The notes beneath the pieces are model-generated. The model was given only the letters and a program-made list of their open reading frames with translations. It made no database searches and was not told the origin of the DNA. Source: UBA2334 sp049653005 (lineage in GTDB: Bacteria; Pseudomonadota; Gammaproteobacteria; Burkholderiales; Burkholderiaceae_C). Taken from it: a stretch of DNA of 64,000 bases. The translations under genes were made by a program, and so were the position numbers. The stretch spans positions 62,001-126,000 of the forward strand of contig JBASFL010000028.1 in assembly GCA_049653005.1 (NCBI GenBank). The letters are read 5' to 3'. The first letter of the stretch is position 1. Every line of letters begins with the position of its first letter. Of this stretch, positions 50,311 to 58,492 are shown piece after piece.

Positions 50311-51195
50311 TCACGTCAAGGTGAGCAGAGGGATGTCGTGCTCGGCGGCCAGGGTGTCCAGGGTGGCCCTGGTGTGCTGGGCCAGCCAGGTGGCCAGCTG
50401 GGTGTGGGTGGCCGGTGCATGCATGTGCTGTGCGGCATCGGGCGGCAGGCCTGCCGCCTGGCACAGGGCGCGGGCAAAGTGGGGCTCCAGCGCGGCCAAG
50501 GCCACACGCCCGTCGGCGCAGGGGTACACGCGGTAGCCTGCATGGGCACCGCCCACATCGCCGTCGGGCACGGTCAGCGCCCATTGGCGGGGCAGTGCCA
50601 GCCAGTGGGCGGCGTCGCTCAGGGCCACCTCCAGGTGCACGCCCTGGCCTTGGGTGTGCCGGGCCAACACCGCTTGCAGCACGGCTTCGCTGGCCGCCAG
50701 GGCGCCGGCCATGTCGGCGTACAGCGTGGGGGGCAATGCCAGGTCGGGCACCAGGCCTGCCTCTGCCATGTAAGTGAGGTCGTGCCCGGCTTCTTCGGCG
50801 CGCTTTCCCGGGGCCCCGACGATGCAAACGCACGACAAGTGAGGGTGTGTGGTCGACAAGGCCGTCCAGTCCAAGCCCAGTTTGTGCAACGCCGAGGGGC
50901 GGAACGAGGTCAGCAGCACATCGGTGTGGGCCAACAGGGCATGCAGGCTTTGCTGGCCCTCGGCTTGTTTCAAATCGGCGGTGACCACGTTCAGTCCGTG
51001 GTGCATGGCCTTATAGGCCATCGGGCTGTAGCGGGCCATGGGGTCGCCGGCCGGTGGTTCGAGTTTGGTGCACGTGGCACCCAGGCTTTGCAGGCGCATG
51101 AGCGCGGCAGGGCCGGGCAGGTTGAGCGCCAGGCTGAGCACACGGGTGCCGTGCAGCGGGGGGAGGGCGGTGGCAGTGGGGAGGGGGCTTGTCAT
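50311..51195 (-). CDS. CoA-transferase (CaiB/BaiF family III, AMACR-like)
   Basis: 294 residues, shorter than usual for the family (about 360-400). The N-terminus GTRVLSLALNLPGPAALMRLQSLGATCTKLEPPAGDP and AGHDLTYMAEAGL (the Asp of the HDxxY region) resemble alpha-methylacyl-CoA racemase and related enzymes. The CoA-binding-type segment GAPGKRAEEAGHD is also present. The ATG at 51195 is chosen over 51228. Its start codon overlaps the candidate Pho box of the divergent olsB gene, which may repress or coregulate it. The substrate is unknown. Confidence 0.8.
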   Translation of the reverse strand: MTSPLPTATALPPLHGTRVLSLALNLPGPAALMRLQSLGATCTKLEPPAGDPMARYSPMAYKAMHHGLNVVTADLKQAEGQQSLHALLAHTDVLLTSFRPSALHKLGLDWTALSTTHPHLSCVCIVGAPGKRAEEAGHDLTYMAEAGLVPDLALPPTLYADMAGALAASEAVLQAVLARHTQGQGVHLEVALSDAAHWLALPRQWALTVPDGDVGGAHAGYRVYPCADGRVALAALEPHFARALCQAAGLPPDAAQHMHAPATHTQLATWLAQHTRATLDTLAAEHDIPLLTLT

Positions 51196-51206
51196 GAAAA
51201 TTTCAC
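51189..51206 (+). promoter_or_regulatory. candidate Pho box for the olsB gene
   Basis: TTGTCAT-GAAA-ATTTCAC: direct-repeat halves with a 4-bp spacer, second half two mismatches from CTGTCAC. It is 68 bp before the olsB start and overlaps the divergent CoA-transferase start codon. Confidence 0.45.
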
Positions 51207-51273
51207 ACAAAAGTCGTGCGCCTGACACGGGGGTTTTTCAAGATGCGAGGTGAAAACACAACGAAAGTCTCGC

Positions 51274-52140
51274 ATGAAAGAACTGCCCACCCCCACCATG
51301 GACCTGTCACCCATCGCTTTGCCACGGGGCCTGCTGCGCGCCGCCCCCACCTTGCCTTTGGTGACGCCCCCGGTGCAAGCGCTGGCAGCCACCCCCGCCC
51401 CGGGCGGTTTGTCGGTGGCCTGGGCCCGCCACCAGGACGAGGTGCGCGAAGCCCAGCGCCTGCGCCACGCCGTGTTTGCGGGCGAAATGGGCGCCAACTT
51501 GCCCCGCACGGTGCCGGGCCACGACATTGACCTGTTTGACGATTTTTGCGAGCACCTGCTGGTGCGCGATGCTGCCACTGGCATGGTGGTGGGCACCTAC
51601 CGGGTGCTGACACCCGCACAAGCCAAACGCGTGGGCAGTTTTTACAGCGACACCGAGTTTGACCTGACCCGCTTGCGCTTTCTGCGCGAGCGCATGGTGG
51701 AACTGGGCCGCAGCTGTGTGCACCCCGACCACCGCCACGGTGGCGTGATCATGGCGCTGTGGGGGGCCTTGGCCGACTTCATGGTGCGCAACCAGCTCGA
51801 CACCATGATTGGTTGCGCCAGCATTCCCATGCAGCACCTGGGGCCACAGGGCATGGTGGGCGGTGGGCATGCGGCCGCCAGCATCTGGCACAAGCTGAAA
51901 GACCAGCACATGGCATCGGTTGAATTTCACGTGCGCCCGCGCCTGCCCCTGCCGGTGGACCGGCTGGACACCACGCTGGACGTTGAGCCGCCCGCGCTCA
52001 TCAAGGGCTATTTGCGCCTGGGCGCCAAAATCTTGGGTGCTCCCGCCTGGGACCCAGACTTCAACGCAGCCGACTTGCCCATGATCATGCGCATTGCCGA
52101 TTTGCCTCCCCGCTACCGCAAGCACTTTCTGGGCGCCTGA
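51274..52140 (+). CDS. olsB: OlsB-like ornithine N-acyltransferase (ornithine-lipid synthesis)
   Basis: 288-residue GNAT-fold acyltransferase. It matches OlsB, which transfers a 3-hydroxyacyl group from ACP to ornithine in the first step of phosphorus-free ornithine lipids. Key stretches are RHAVFAGEMG, DDFCEHLLVRD, VVGTYRVLTP, VELGRSCVHPDHRHG and the C-terminal PALIKGYLRLGAKILG. The ATG at 51274 is preferred; a GTG at 51250 also works. OlsA, the second acyltransferase, is not in the window. It is followed 43 bp later by a glycosyltransferase gene. A Pho box upstream fits phosphate-starvation lipid remodelling. Confidence 0.85.
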   Translation: MKELPTPTMDLSPIALPRGLLRAAPTLPLVTPPVQALAATPAPGGLSVAWARHQDEVREAQRLRHAVFAGEMGANLPRTVPGHDIDLFDDFCEHLLVRDAATGMVVGTYRVLTPAQAKRVGSFYSDTEFDLTRLRFLRERMVELGRSCVHPDHRHGGVIMALWGALADFMVRNQLDTMIGCASIPMQHLGPQGMVGGGHAAASIWHKLKDQHMASVEFHVRPRLPLPVDRLDTTLDVEPPALIKGYLRLGAKILGAPAWDPDFNAADLPMIMRIADLPPRYRKHFLGA

Positions 52141-52183
52141 CCCGGGGGCCTGATGGCCCAAGAACGATGAGCTGGAGACAAAC

Positions 52184-53302
52184 ATGAGAATCGCGTTGGT
52201 GACCGACGCGTGGGCCCCCCAGGCCAGCGGTGTGGTCAGCACCTTGCAGGCCTTGGTGCGCGCGCTGGCCGCCCAAGGCCATGAGGTGGATGTGGTGCAC
52301 CCGGGGCGTTTCAGCACCCAGGTGGCGTTGCCCGGCTCTCCGGGCGTGGGCATGGCGTTTTGGCCCCACCGCGAGCTGGCGGCTTTGCTGGCTGCTTCGC
52401 GCCCCGATGCCATCCACTTGGCCACCGAAGGCCCGCTGGGCTGGGCCGCCCGCCGGTTTTGCCTGGCGCGCAAATGGGCGTTCACCACCGCGTTTCACAC
52501 CAAGTTTCCCGACATCTTGCATGCCCGCCACCGCTTGCCACGGCGGCTGGGGTATGCGGTGCTGCGCTGGTTCCACGCCCCTTCATCGGGTGTGCTGGTG
52601 GCCAGCCAAAGCGTGCGCCTTTTGTTGGAAGCCAAGGGCTTTCGCCGCATACGGGCCTGGGCCCCGGGGGTGGACACCCGCCTGTTTGGGTTTGAACCGC
52701 AGCCCATGCCCAGCCCGGCGCTGGGGCCTTTGCCCCGGCCTGTGCTGCTGTGTGTGGGCCGCGTCGCCGCCGAGAAAAACCTGACCGACTTTTTGAACCT
52801 GGACGTGCCCGGCAGCAAAGTGGTGTGTGGCCAGGGGCCTGAGTTGCGGCGGCTGCAAGCCCGCCACCCCGAGGCGCACTGGCTGGGGGTGTTGCCCCCA
52901 AACGACATGGCGGCGTTGTATGCCAGCGCCGACGTGCTGGTGTTTCCCAGCCGAGCCGAAACCTTTGGTGCGGTGATGCTGGAGGCCATGGCCAGCGGCA
53001 CGCCTGTGGCCGCCTACCCGGTGGACGGCCCCCTGGAAATACTGGGCAAAGGCCAGGGCGGTGCCATGGCGCACGACCTGCGCGAGGCCGTGCTGCGTGC
53101 GTTGACCTTGCCACGCCACCACGCCCGGCTGCGCGCACTGGACTTCAACTGGGCCCAATCGGCGCAGCAGTTCGTGCAGCATTTGGTTCCAATTCAGAAG
53201 CTTGAAACCCAATACAGACAAGCGCCAGAGGGCAATTTGGCTTATAAAAAGACACCGGCGCGGCCGGCGCTGTCACCGATTCGTCACACACCCGGAAAAT
53301 AA
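52184..53302 (+). CDS. GT4 glycosyltransferase, Agt-like lipid-remodelling type
   Basis: 372 residues, two Rossmann halves. The N-terminus MRIALVTDAWAPQASGVVSTL, HLATEGPLGWAARRFC and AFTTAFHTKFP are typical of the alpha-glycosyltransferases (Agt/DgdA-like) that make glycolipids under phosphate limitation. The donor-binding EX7E region is FPSRAETFGAVMLEAMASGTPV. A good GGAGA site precedes the ATG. It probably forms an operon with olsB. The last 35 or so residues come from a dispersed-repeat copy (53198-53250) and the ppk Pho box, so the true C-terminus of related proteins may be shorter. The acceptor lipid (diacylglycerol) and donor sugar are inferred. Confidence 0.82.
   Translation: MRIALVTDAWAPQASGVVSTLQALVRALAAQGHEVDVVHPGRFSTQVALPGSPGVGMAFWPHRELAALLAASRPDAIHLATEGPLGWAARRFCLARKWAFTTAFHTKFPDILHARHRLPRRLGYAVLRWFHAPSSGVLVASQSVRLLLEAKGFRRIRAWAPGVDTRLFGFEPQPMPSPALGPLPRPVLLCVGRVAAEKNLTDFLNLDVPGSKVVCGQGPELRRLQARHPEAHWLGVLPPNDMAALYASADVLVFPSRAETFGAVMLEAMASGTPVAAYPVDGPLEILGKGQGGAMAHDLREAVLRALTLPRHHARLRALDFNWAQSAQQFVQHLVPIQKLETQYRQAPEGNLAYKKTPARPALSPIRHTPGK
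53198..53250 (-). repeat. dispersed GCGCTTG repeat, copy 7 (inside the glycosyltransferase 3' end)
   Basis: AAGCTTGAAACCCAATACAG then ACAAGCGCCAGAGGGCAATT and TGGCTTATAAAAA. It shares CAGACAAGCGC with copy 6 and the polA copy, and is translated near the C-terminus of the glycosyltransferase. Confidence 0.7.
53270..53287 (+). promoter_or_regulatory. candidate Pho box for ppk
   Basis: CTGTCAC-CGAT-TCGTCAC: the first half matches the PhoB consensus exactly, with a 4-bp spacer. It lies within the 3' end of the glycosyltransferase gene and 53 bp before the ppk ATG. Confidence 0.6.
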
Positions 53303-53340
53303 TGTCAGCGGCGTGACAGTGTCATGACCTTTCAACCTTG

Positions 53341-55611
53341 ATGGCCGCAGCCCCTTCCATGACTTTGCCCCCTTCCTTGCCCGAGCCAGCCCCCGGTGCC
53401 GTTGCGGCTGACGCCGCGCCCGCCTTGACCGCTGCCCCCGACACCCCAGTGGCCGCCAAGCGCCGGGTGCCCCCGACCCGGACGCCCGCCCCGGCCCGTG
53501 CGCGTGGCCGTGCGAGCAAGGCACAAACCGTGGCGGTACTGCCTGCCCCGGCCCGATTGCATTTGCTGGACCGGGACCAAAGCATTCTGTCGTTCAACGA
53601 GCGGGTGCTCAGCTGGGCGCGCCGCACCGAGGTGCCGCTGCTGGAGCGGTTGCGCTATTTGTGCATCGTGTCGTCGAACCTCGATGAGTTTTTTGAAGTG
53701 CGGGCGGCGGCCCACATGACCGCGCAGCTGCGCAACGACCAGAAAGGTGCCTACACCGACCTCAGTTTTGCCGCCTTGTCAGAGCGCGTGCACGCCCTGG
53801 TGGCCCAGCAATACGAGGTGTTCAACCAAGATTTGCTGCCTGCGCTCGAAAAGCGTGGCATCAAAACCGTGTCGCACGGTGAGCGCAACCCCCGCCAGCG
53901 TCGCTGGGTGCGCGACCACTTCGTGCGCGAGGTGCAACCCCTGCTGGTGCCCGTGGGCCTTGACCCGGCGCACCCGTTTCCGCAGGTGGCCAACAAATCG
54001 CTCAACTTCATCGTGCGCCTGGCCGGGCGCGACGCTTTTGGCCGCGAGAACGAAGTGGCCATCGTCAAAGTGCCACGCTTTTTGCCCCGCTACCTGGCCA
54101 TGCCAGCGGTGAAGGGCTCAAAGCAGCAGCACTTTGTGTCCATTTCCAGCCTCATACGCGCCCACTTGGTTGATTTGTTCCCAGGGCGGCAGGTGACGGA
54201 GTTTTCGCAGTTTCGCGTCACCCGCCACTCCGACCTGGCGGTGGACGAGGAAGAGGTGAAAAACCTGCGCACCGCGTTGCGCAAGGGCTTGCAGCAGCGG
54301 CACTACGGGCAGGCCGTGCGGCTGGAAGTGTCGGCCGGGTGTTCGGGGTTTTTGTCTGATTTTTTGTTGCAGCAGTTTGGCTTGCCTCCCGAAGCGCTGT
54401 ACCGCGTGCACGGCCCGGTGAACCTGGTGCGCCTCACGCAGCTCATCGACATGGTGGACGCACCGGCCATGCGTTTCGAGCGGTACCTGGCCGGTTGGCC
54501 GGGCCAGCTCAGCGCGGGGCAGTCGTTTTTCGAGCGGTTGCAGCAGGGCGACGTGCTGGTGCACCAGCCCTACGAGACGTTTGAATCGGTGCTGGCGTTT
54601 TTGCGTGAAGCGGTGGAAGACCCCAACGTCTTGGCCATCAAACAAACCATTTACCGCACAGGTGCCCGCTCTGAACTGATGGAGCTGTTGCGCGAGGCCG
54701 TTCGCCGCGGCAAGGAAGTGACCGCCGTGGTGGAGCTTAAGGCCCGCTTCGATGAAGAGGCCAACATCAATTACGCCGAGCGGCTGGAGTCGGTGGGGGC
54801 GCAGGTGGTGTACGGCGTGGTGGGCCTGAAGACCCACGCCAAGATGATGCTGGTCACCCGCCGCGAGGGCAACCGCCTGGTGCGCTACGCCCACCTGTCC
54901 ACCGGCAACTACAACCCGGGCACCGCCAAGCTCTACACCGACCTGAGCCACCTCACCGCCGACCCTGCGTTGACCCAAGACGTGGAACAGGTGTTTTTGC
55001 ACCTGGCCAGCCAAAACCGCCTGCCCAAGTTGCACAAGCTGCTGGTGGCCCCGTTCCACCTGCACAAAACCATGCTGGAGCGCATGGAGCAGGCCTGCCA
55101 CGCCGCGCTGGCCGGCAAGCCCGCGCGCATTTTTCTGAAAATGAATGCGCTCACCGACGAGGCGCTGGCCCGTGGCCTGGCCCACGCCTCGCAGTGCGGG
55201 GTGCACATTGACATCGTGGTGCGGGGCGCGTGCATCTTGCCCGCCGGGGTGAAGGGGGTGACAGACAACATCCGCGTGCGCTCGGTGATCGGGCGGTTGC
55301 TGGAGCATTCGCGGGTGTTCCGCTTCCAAACCGGGGACGAGGACCAGGTGTGGTTGTCGAGTGCCGACTGGATGAACCGCAACATGCTGCGCCGCGTGGA
55401 GCTGGCCTGGCCAGTGACCGACCCCCACCTGAAGCAGCGGGTGATCGACGAATGCCAGACGCTGAGCATGGCCGACACGCGCGACGCCTGGGATTTGATG
55501 CCCGATGGTCACTACCGCCCTGCGCTGGTCGAACACACGGCCAAGGGCCGCGCATTGCCCGCGGTGTCGGCCCAGGCCAGTTTGATGACCCGCTACGGCC
55601 GCAAGGGCTGA
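53341..55611 (+). CDS. ppk: polyphosphate kinase 1
   Basis: 756-residue enzyme that polymerises ATP gamma-phosphate into polyphosphate. A Pro/Ala-rich head of about 65 residues precedes the PPK N domain (LDRDQSILSFNERVLSWA). The phospho-His catalytic region is VRYAHLSTGNYNPGTAKLYTD, and the second active-site His is in IGRLLEHSRVFRF. DEFFEVRAAAHMTAQ is the usual N-terminal signature. The ATG at 53341 is chosen; a TTG lies just before it. ppx is convergent downstream across a terminator. The Pho box at 53270-53287 suggests PhoB induction. Confidence 0.95.
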   Translation: MAAAPSMTLPPSLPEPAPGAVAADAAPALTAAPDTPVAAKRRVPPTRTPAPARARGRASKAQTVAVLPAPARLHLLDRDQSILSFNERVLSWARRTEVPLLERLRYLCIVSSNLDEFFEVRAAAHMTAQLRNDQKGAYTDLSFAALSERVHALVAQQYEVFNQDLLPALEKRGIKTVSHGERNPRQRRWVRDHFVREVQPLLVPVGLDPAHPFPQVANKSLNFIVRLAGRDAFGRENEVAIVKVPRFLPRYLAMPAVKGSKQQHFVSISSLIRAHLVDLFPGRQVTEFSQFRVTRHSDLAVDEEEVKNLRTALRKGLQQRHYGQAVRLEVSAGCSGFLSDFLLQQFGLPPEALYRVHGPVNLVRLTQLIDMVDAPAMRFERYLAGWPGQLSAGQSFFERLQQGDVLVHQPYETFESVLAFLREAVEDPNVLAIKQTIYRTGARSELMELLREAVRRGKEVTAVVELKARFDEEANINYAERLESVGAQVVYGVVGLKTHAKMMLVTRREGNRLVRYAHLSTGNYNPGTAKLYTDLSHLTADPALTQDVEQVFLHLASQNRLPKLHKLLVAPFHLHKTMLERMEQACHAALAGKPARIFLKMNALTDEALARGLAHASQCGVHIDIVVRGACILPAGVKGVTDNIRVRSVIGRLLEHSRVFRFQTGDEDQVWLSSADWMNRNMLRRVELAWPVTDPHLKQRVIDECQTLSMADTRDAWDLMPDGHYRPALVEHTAKGRALPAVSAQASLMTRYGRKG

Positions 55612-55651
55612 GCGCCCATCGGCCCCTGGGGCCGCTCGGGTTGAGGTTTGA

Positions 55652-55689
55652 AAAAACACCCTGGTGCTCGTGGGCAGCAGGGTGTTTTT
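55652..55689. terminator. bidirectional terminator between ppk and ppx
   Basis: AAAAACACCCTG / CAGGGTGTTTTT hairpin between the convergent genes. Confidence 0.88.
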
Positions 55690-55711
55690 GATGGGCCTGT
55701 CAGGCCAGGGG

Positions 55712-57196
55712 TCAGTGAAAGGTGAACCCCAAGCGCCACCCCACCTTTTGCCAGGCCAGGGCTTCTTCCTGAATCAACCAGGCAGATTGCGGGTGTGCGG
55801 CTGCCCAGCCCGCCTCGGCCACCAGTTTGATCTGGCGGGGTTTGAACTGGAGTGAAATGGCCTGGTGCGCCGGGTCGCGCCTGGCGTGGCACAGCAGCAC
55901 GGCCAGGCGCAGGCAGACCAGTTGTTTGGCCAGCAGTTCGTCACCCAGGTAGGCCTCCAGCTTGCGCAGCTTGCCGCGTTGGCCCAGCACCAGTTGGCTC
56001 AGGCGTTGCAGCTCCACCATGGAGAAGCCGGGGGCGTCCACGTGTTCCAGCACGTAAGCCCCGTGGTGGTGGGCGTCGTCGTGTGAAATGTGCACGCCCA
56101 GTTCGTGCAGCTGGGCGGCCCACACCAGTTTTTTGGAGTGGCGTTCGTTTTGTTCGTTGGGTTCGGCAATTTGGCCAAACAGGTGGTTGGCCACCAGGCC
56201 CACGCGTGTAGCCTGCACCATGTCCACCGAAAACCGGCTGCTGAGCCATTGAACGGTGCGCTCGCGCACGTCAGACACGTCGGATTCGCGGTCGATCAGG
56301 TCGTACAGCGCCCCGTTGCGCAGCGCGCCTTGGGCGGCTTGCATGTGGTCGATGCCAAACAGGTCAAACACCGCACGCAGCACGCTGATGCCCCCGCCGA
56401 TGACCAGCTTGCGGTCGTCTTTGATGCCTTCAAGGCGCAGGTTGTCCACGGTTTGCGCACGCAGCAGGCGTTCTTGCAGCCAATCCAGGCTTTCACGGCT
56501 GATGGTGTCGCCGTCGCGCCCATTGGCGGCCAGCACATCGGCAATGGCCCCCACCGTGCCCGACGAGCCGTAGGCCACGTCCCACTGGTCGCGGGGGAAC
56601 ATGTCGAGTGCTTCGTCCAGCACCGCTTGCGCGGCAATTTCGGCGGTTTTGAACGCCGTGGGTGTGAACGCGTTGTCGGGGAAATAACGCGCCGACCAGG
56701 CCACACTGCCCAGGCGGAACGAGTCCATGGCCTTGGCCCGAAAGCCCTGGCCCATGATGATTTCGGTGGAGCGCCCGCCAATGTCCACCACCAGGCGGCG
56801 CTCGTCCGACTGGGGCAGCAGGCGCGACACGCCCTGGTAAATCAGCCGCGCTTCTTCCAGCCCCGAAATGACTTCAATTGTGAAGCCCAGTATCTGCTGT
56901 GCTTTCTGTATGAACACATCGCGGTTGCGCGCCTCGCGCAGCGTTTGGGTGGCCACGGCACGCACCTGCGTTTTGTGAAAACCCTTGATGCGCTCGGCAA
57001 AGCGGGCCAGGCAGTCCCAACCGCGTTGCATGGCCACGTCGCTCAGGTTGCGGTCTTCGCCCAGGCCACCACCCTGGCGCACCCCTTCTTTGAGGTATTC
57101 CACGCGGTGGATGTGGCCGTGGTCAAAGCGGCCGATTTCGAGCCTGAAACTGTTGGAGCCCAGGTCAATGGCCGCGAGTAGTGTTCCGTTTTTCAT
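55712..57196 (-). CDS. ppx: exopolyphosphatase (Ppx/GppA family)
   Basis: 494-residue phosphatase that removes terminal phosphates from polyphosphate (and may act on pppGpp). The ASKHA-fold motifs are LAAIDLGSNSFRLEIGR, the Glu of TQTLREARNRDVF, LVVDIGGRSTEIIMGQG and AYGSSGTVGAIADVLA. The C-terminal HD-like helical region holds LHELGVHISHDDAHHHGAYVLEH. The ATG at 57196 is chosen over 57280. It is divergent from pstS, sharing a 168-bp region with the pstS Pho box, and convergent with ppk, its counterpart enzyme. Confidence 0.94.
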   Translation of the reverse strand: MKNGTLLAAIDLGSNSFRLEIGRFDHGHIHRVEYLKEGVRQGGGLGEDRNLSDVAMQRGWDCLARFAERIKGFHKTQVRAVATQTLREARNRDVFIQKAQQILGFTIEVISGLEEARLIYQGVSRLLPQSDERRLVVDIGGRSTEIIMGQGFRAKAMDSFRLGSVAWSARYFPDNAFTPTAFKTAEIAAQAVLDEALDMFPRDQWDVAYGSSGTVGAIADVLAANGRDGDTISRESLDWLQERLLRAQTVDNLRLEGIKDDRKLVIGGGISVLRAVFDLFGIDHMQAAQGALRNGALYDLIDRESDVSDVRERTVQWLSSRFSVDMVQATRVGLVANHLFGQIAEPNEQNERHSKKLVWAAQLHELGVHISHDDAHHHGAYVLEHVDAPGFSMVELQRLSQLVLGQRGKLRKLEAYLGDELLAKQLVCLRLAVLLCHARRDPAHQAISLQFKPRQIKLVAEAGWAAAHPQSAWLIQEEALAWQKVGWRLGFTFH

Positions 57197-57293
57197 AGGG
57201 GTTTTGCCAGTTGGCCGGGAGCATAGCACCGGGCATTCGGGGCGCTGGGGCGTGCCAGGGGTGGGGTTGGTGCGGTACAACGCGGGGGGATTT

Positions 57294-57311
57294 GTGTCAC
57301 AAGGCTGTCAC
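57294..57311 (+). promoter_or_regulatory. Pho box of the pst operon
   Basis: GTGTCACAAGGCTGTCAC: two 7-mers with a 4-bp spacer, the second an exact CTGTCAC. It lies 54 bp upstream of the pstS ATG and is the best PhoB-site match in the window. Confidence 0.8.
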
Positions 57312-57364
57312 AAAAGCTTCCTAAAGTTGCGACCATCTTGTCAAACCAACTGCAAAGGTCTTCC

Positions 57365-58393
57365 ATGAAACGCTTGTTCTTGAAATCTGTGGCCGCTTCC
57401 GTGGCTGCCTTGGCCTTTGGCACGTCGGCCTTGGCCGCCGACATCACCGGTGCAGGTGCCACGTTCCCCTTCCCCGTGTACGCTAAATGGGCCGAAGCCT
57501 ACAAAGCCGCCACCGGCACGGGTTTGAACTACCAGTCGATTGGCTCCTCTGGCGGTTTGAAGCAGATTCGCGCCAAAACCGTGGCTTTCGGTGCATCCGA
57601 CGCCCCCGTGAAAGGCGAGGATCTGGACAAAGACGGCATGGTGCAGTTTCCCGCCATCATCGGCGGCACAGTGCCTGTGGTGAACCTGGAAGGTTTCAAA
57701 CCCGGTGAACTGAAAATCACCGGCACCGTGATGGCCGACATGTTCCTGGGCAAGATCACCAAGTGGAACGACCCCGCCTTTGCCGCACTGAACCCTGGCA
57801 AAAGCCTGCCCGACCAACCCATCACCATCGTGCACCGCGCCGATGGTTCGGGCACCACGTTCAACTGGACCGATTACCTGAGCGCCATCAGCAAAGACTG
57901 GTCGGCCCAGGTCGGCAAGGGCGCTGCCGTGAAGTGGCCAGCGCAGTCCTCCGTGGGCGGCAAGGGCAACGAGGGGGTGGCGGCCAACGTGAACCGCCTG
58001 AAGGGCGCACTGGGCTATGTGGAATACGCCTACGTGAAAAAGAACAACATGAATTTCATGCAGTTGCAAAACGCCAATGGCAAATACGTCAGCCCTGACG
58101 ATTTGACCTTCGCCGCTGCCGCTGCGGGTGCCGATTGGTTCAGCGTGCCTGGCATGGGCGTGTCCATGGTCAATGCCAAGGGCGACAACAGCTGGCCCGT
58201 CAGCACCGCTTCTTTCATCCTGATGTACAAAGAACCCGGCAACAAAGCCGAGTCCGCCGAAGTGCTGAAGTTCTTTGACTGGGCGTTCAAAAACGGCAAG
58301 AAGTTGGCCTCTGACCTGGACTACGTGCCGCTGCCCGACAGCCTGACCGACCAAATCCGCACCAAAGTGTGGTCTCAAGTCAAAAACAAGTGA
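57365..58393 (+). CDS. pstS: phosphate-binding protein PstS
   Basis: 342-residue periplasmic phosphate receptor of the Pst ABC importer. A Sec signal (MKRLFLKSVAASVAALAFGTSALAAD) precedes the mature start ITGAGATFPFPVYAKW. Phosphate-binding stretches are IGSSGGLKQI, FGASDAPV and HRADGSGTTFNWTDYL. The ATG at 57365 gives a standard signal peptide. A 9-bp hairpin with a T-rich tail lies before pstC, likely lowering expression of the downstream genes. Confidence 0.97.
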   Translation: MKRLFLKSVAASVAALAFGTSALAADITGAGATFPFPVYAKWAEAYKAATGTGLNYQSIGSSGGLKQIRAKTVAFGASDAPVKGEDLDKDGMVQFPAIIGGTVPVVNLEGFKPGELKITGTVMADMFLGKITKWNDPAFAALNPGKSLPDQPITIVHRADGSGTTFNWTDYLSAISKDWSAQVGKGAAVKWPAQSSVGGKGNEGVAANVNRLKGALGYVEYAYVKKNNMNFMQLQNANGKYVSPDDLTFAAAAAGADWFSVPGMGVSMVNAKGDNSWPVSTASFILMYKEPGNKAESAEVLKFFDWAFKNGKKLASDLDYVPLPDSLTDQIRTKVWSQVKNK

Positions 58394-58414
58394 TCGGCAC
58401 TTGAGCAAGGCTTG

Positions 58415-58452
58415 CCTGCCGGTACACACTTGCGTGGACTGGCAGGTTTTGT
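58415..58452 (+). terminator. attenuator-like hairpin between pstS and pstC
   Basis: CCTGCCGGT / ACTGGCAGG stem with a 14-base loop followed by TTTTGTT. It would let PstS exceed the membrane subunits. Confidence 0.6.
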
Positions 58453-58492
58453 TGGGTTGGGGGCCTGGTGCCCCCGTTGGCCAGGGGTTTTT

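Noticed and set aside
53310..53336. Second GTGACAGTGTCATGAC palindrome before ppk as another Pho box
   Set aside because: It is an inverted, not direct, repeat and sits where the ribosome site should be; the box at 53270 is the better candidate.
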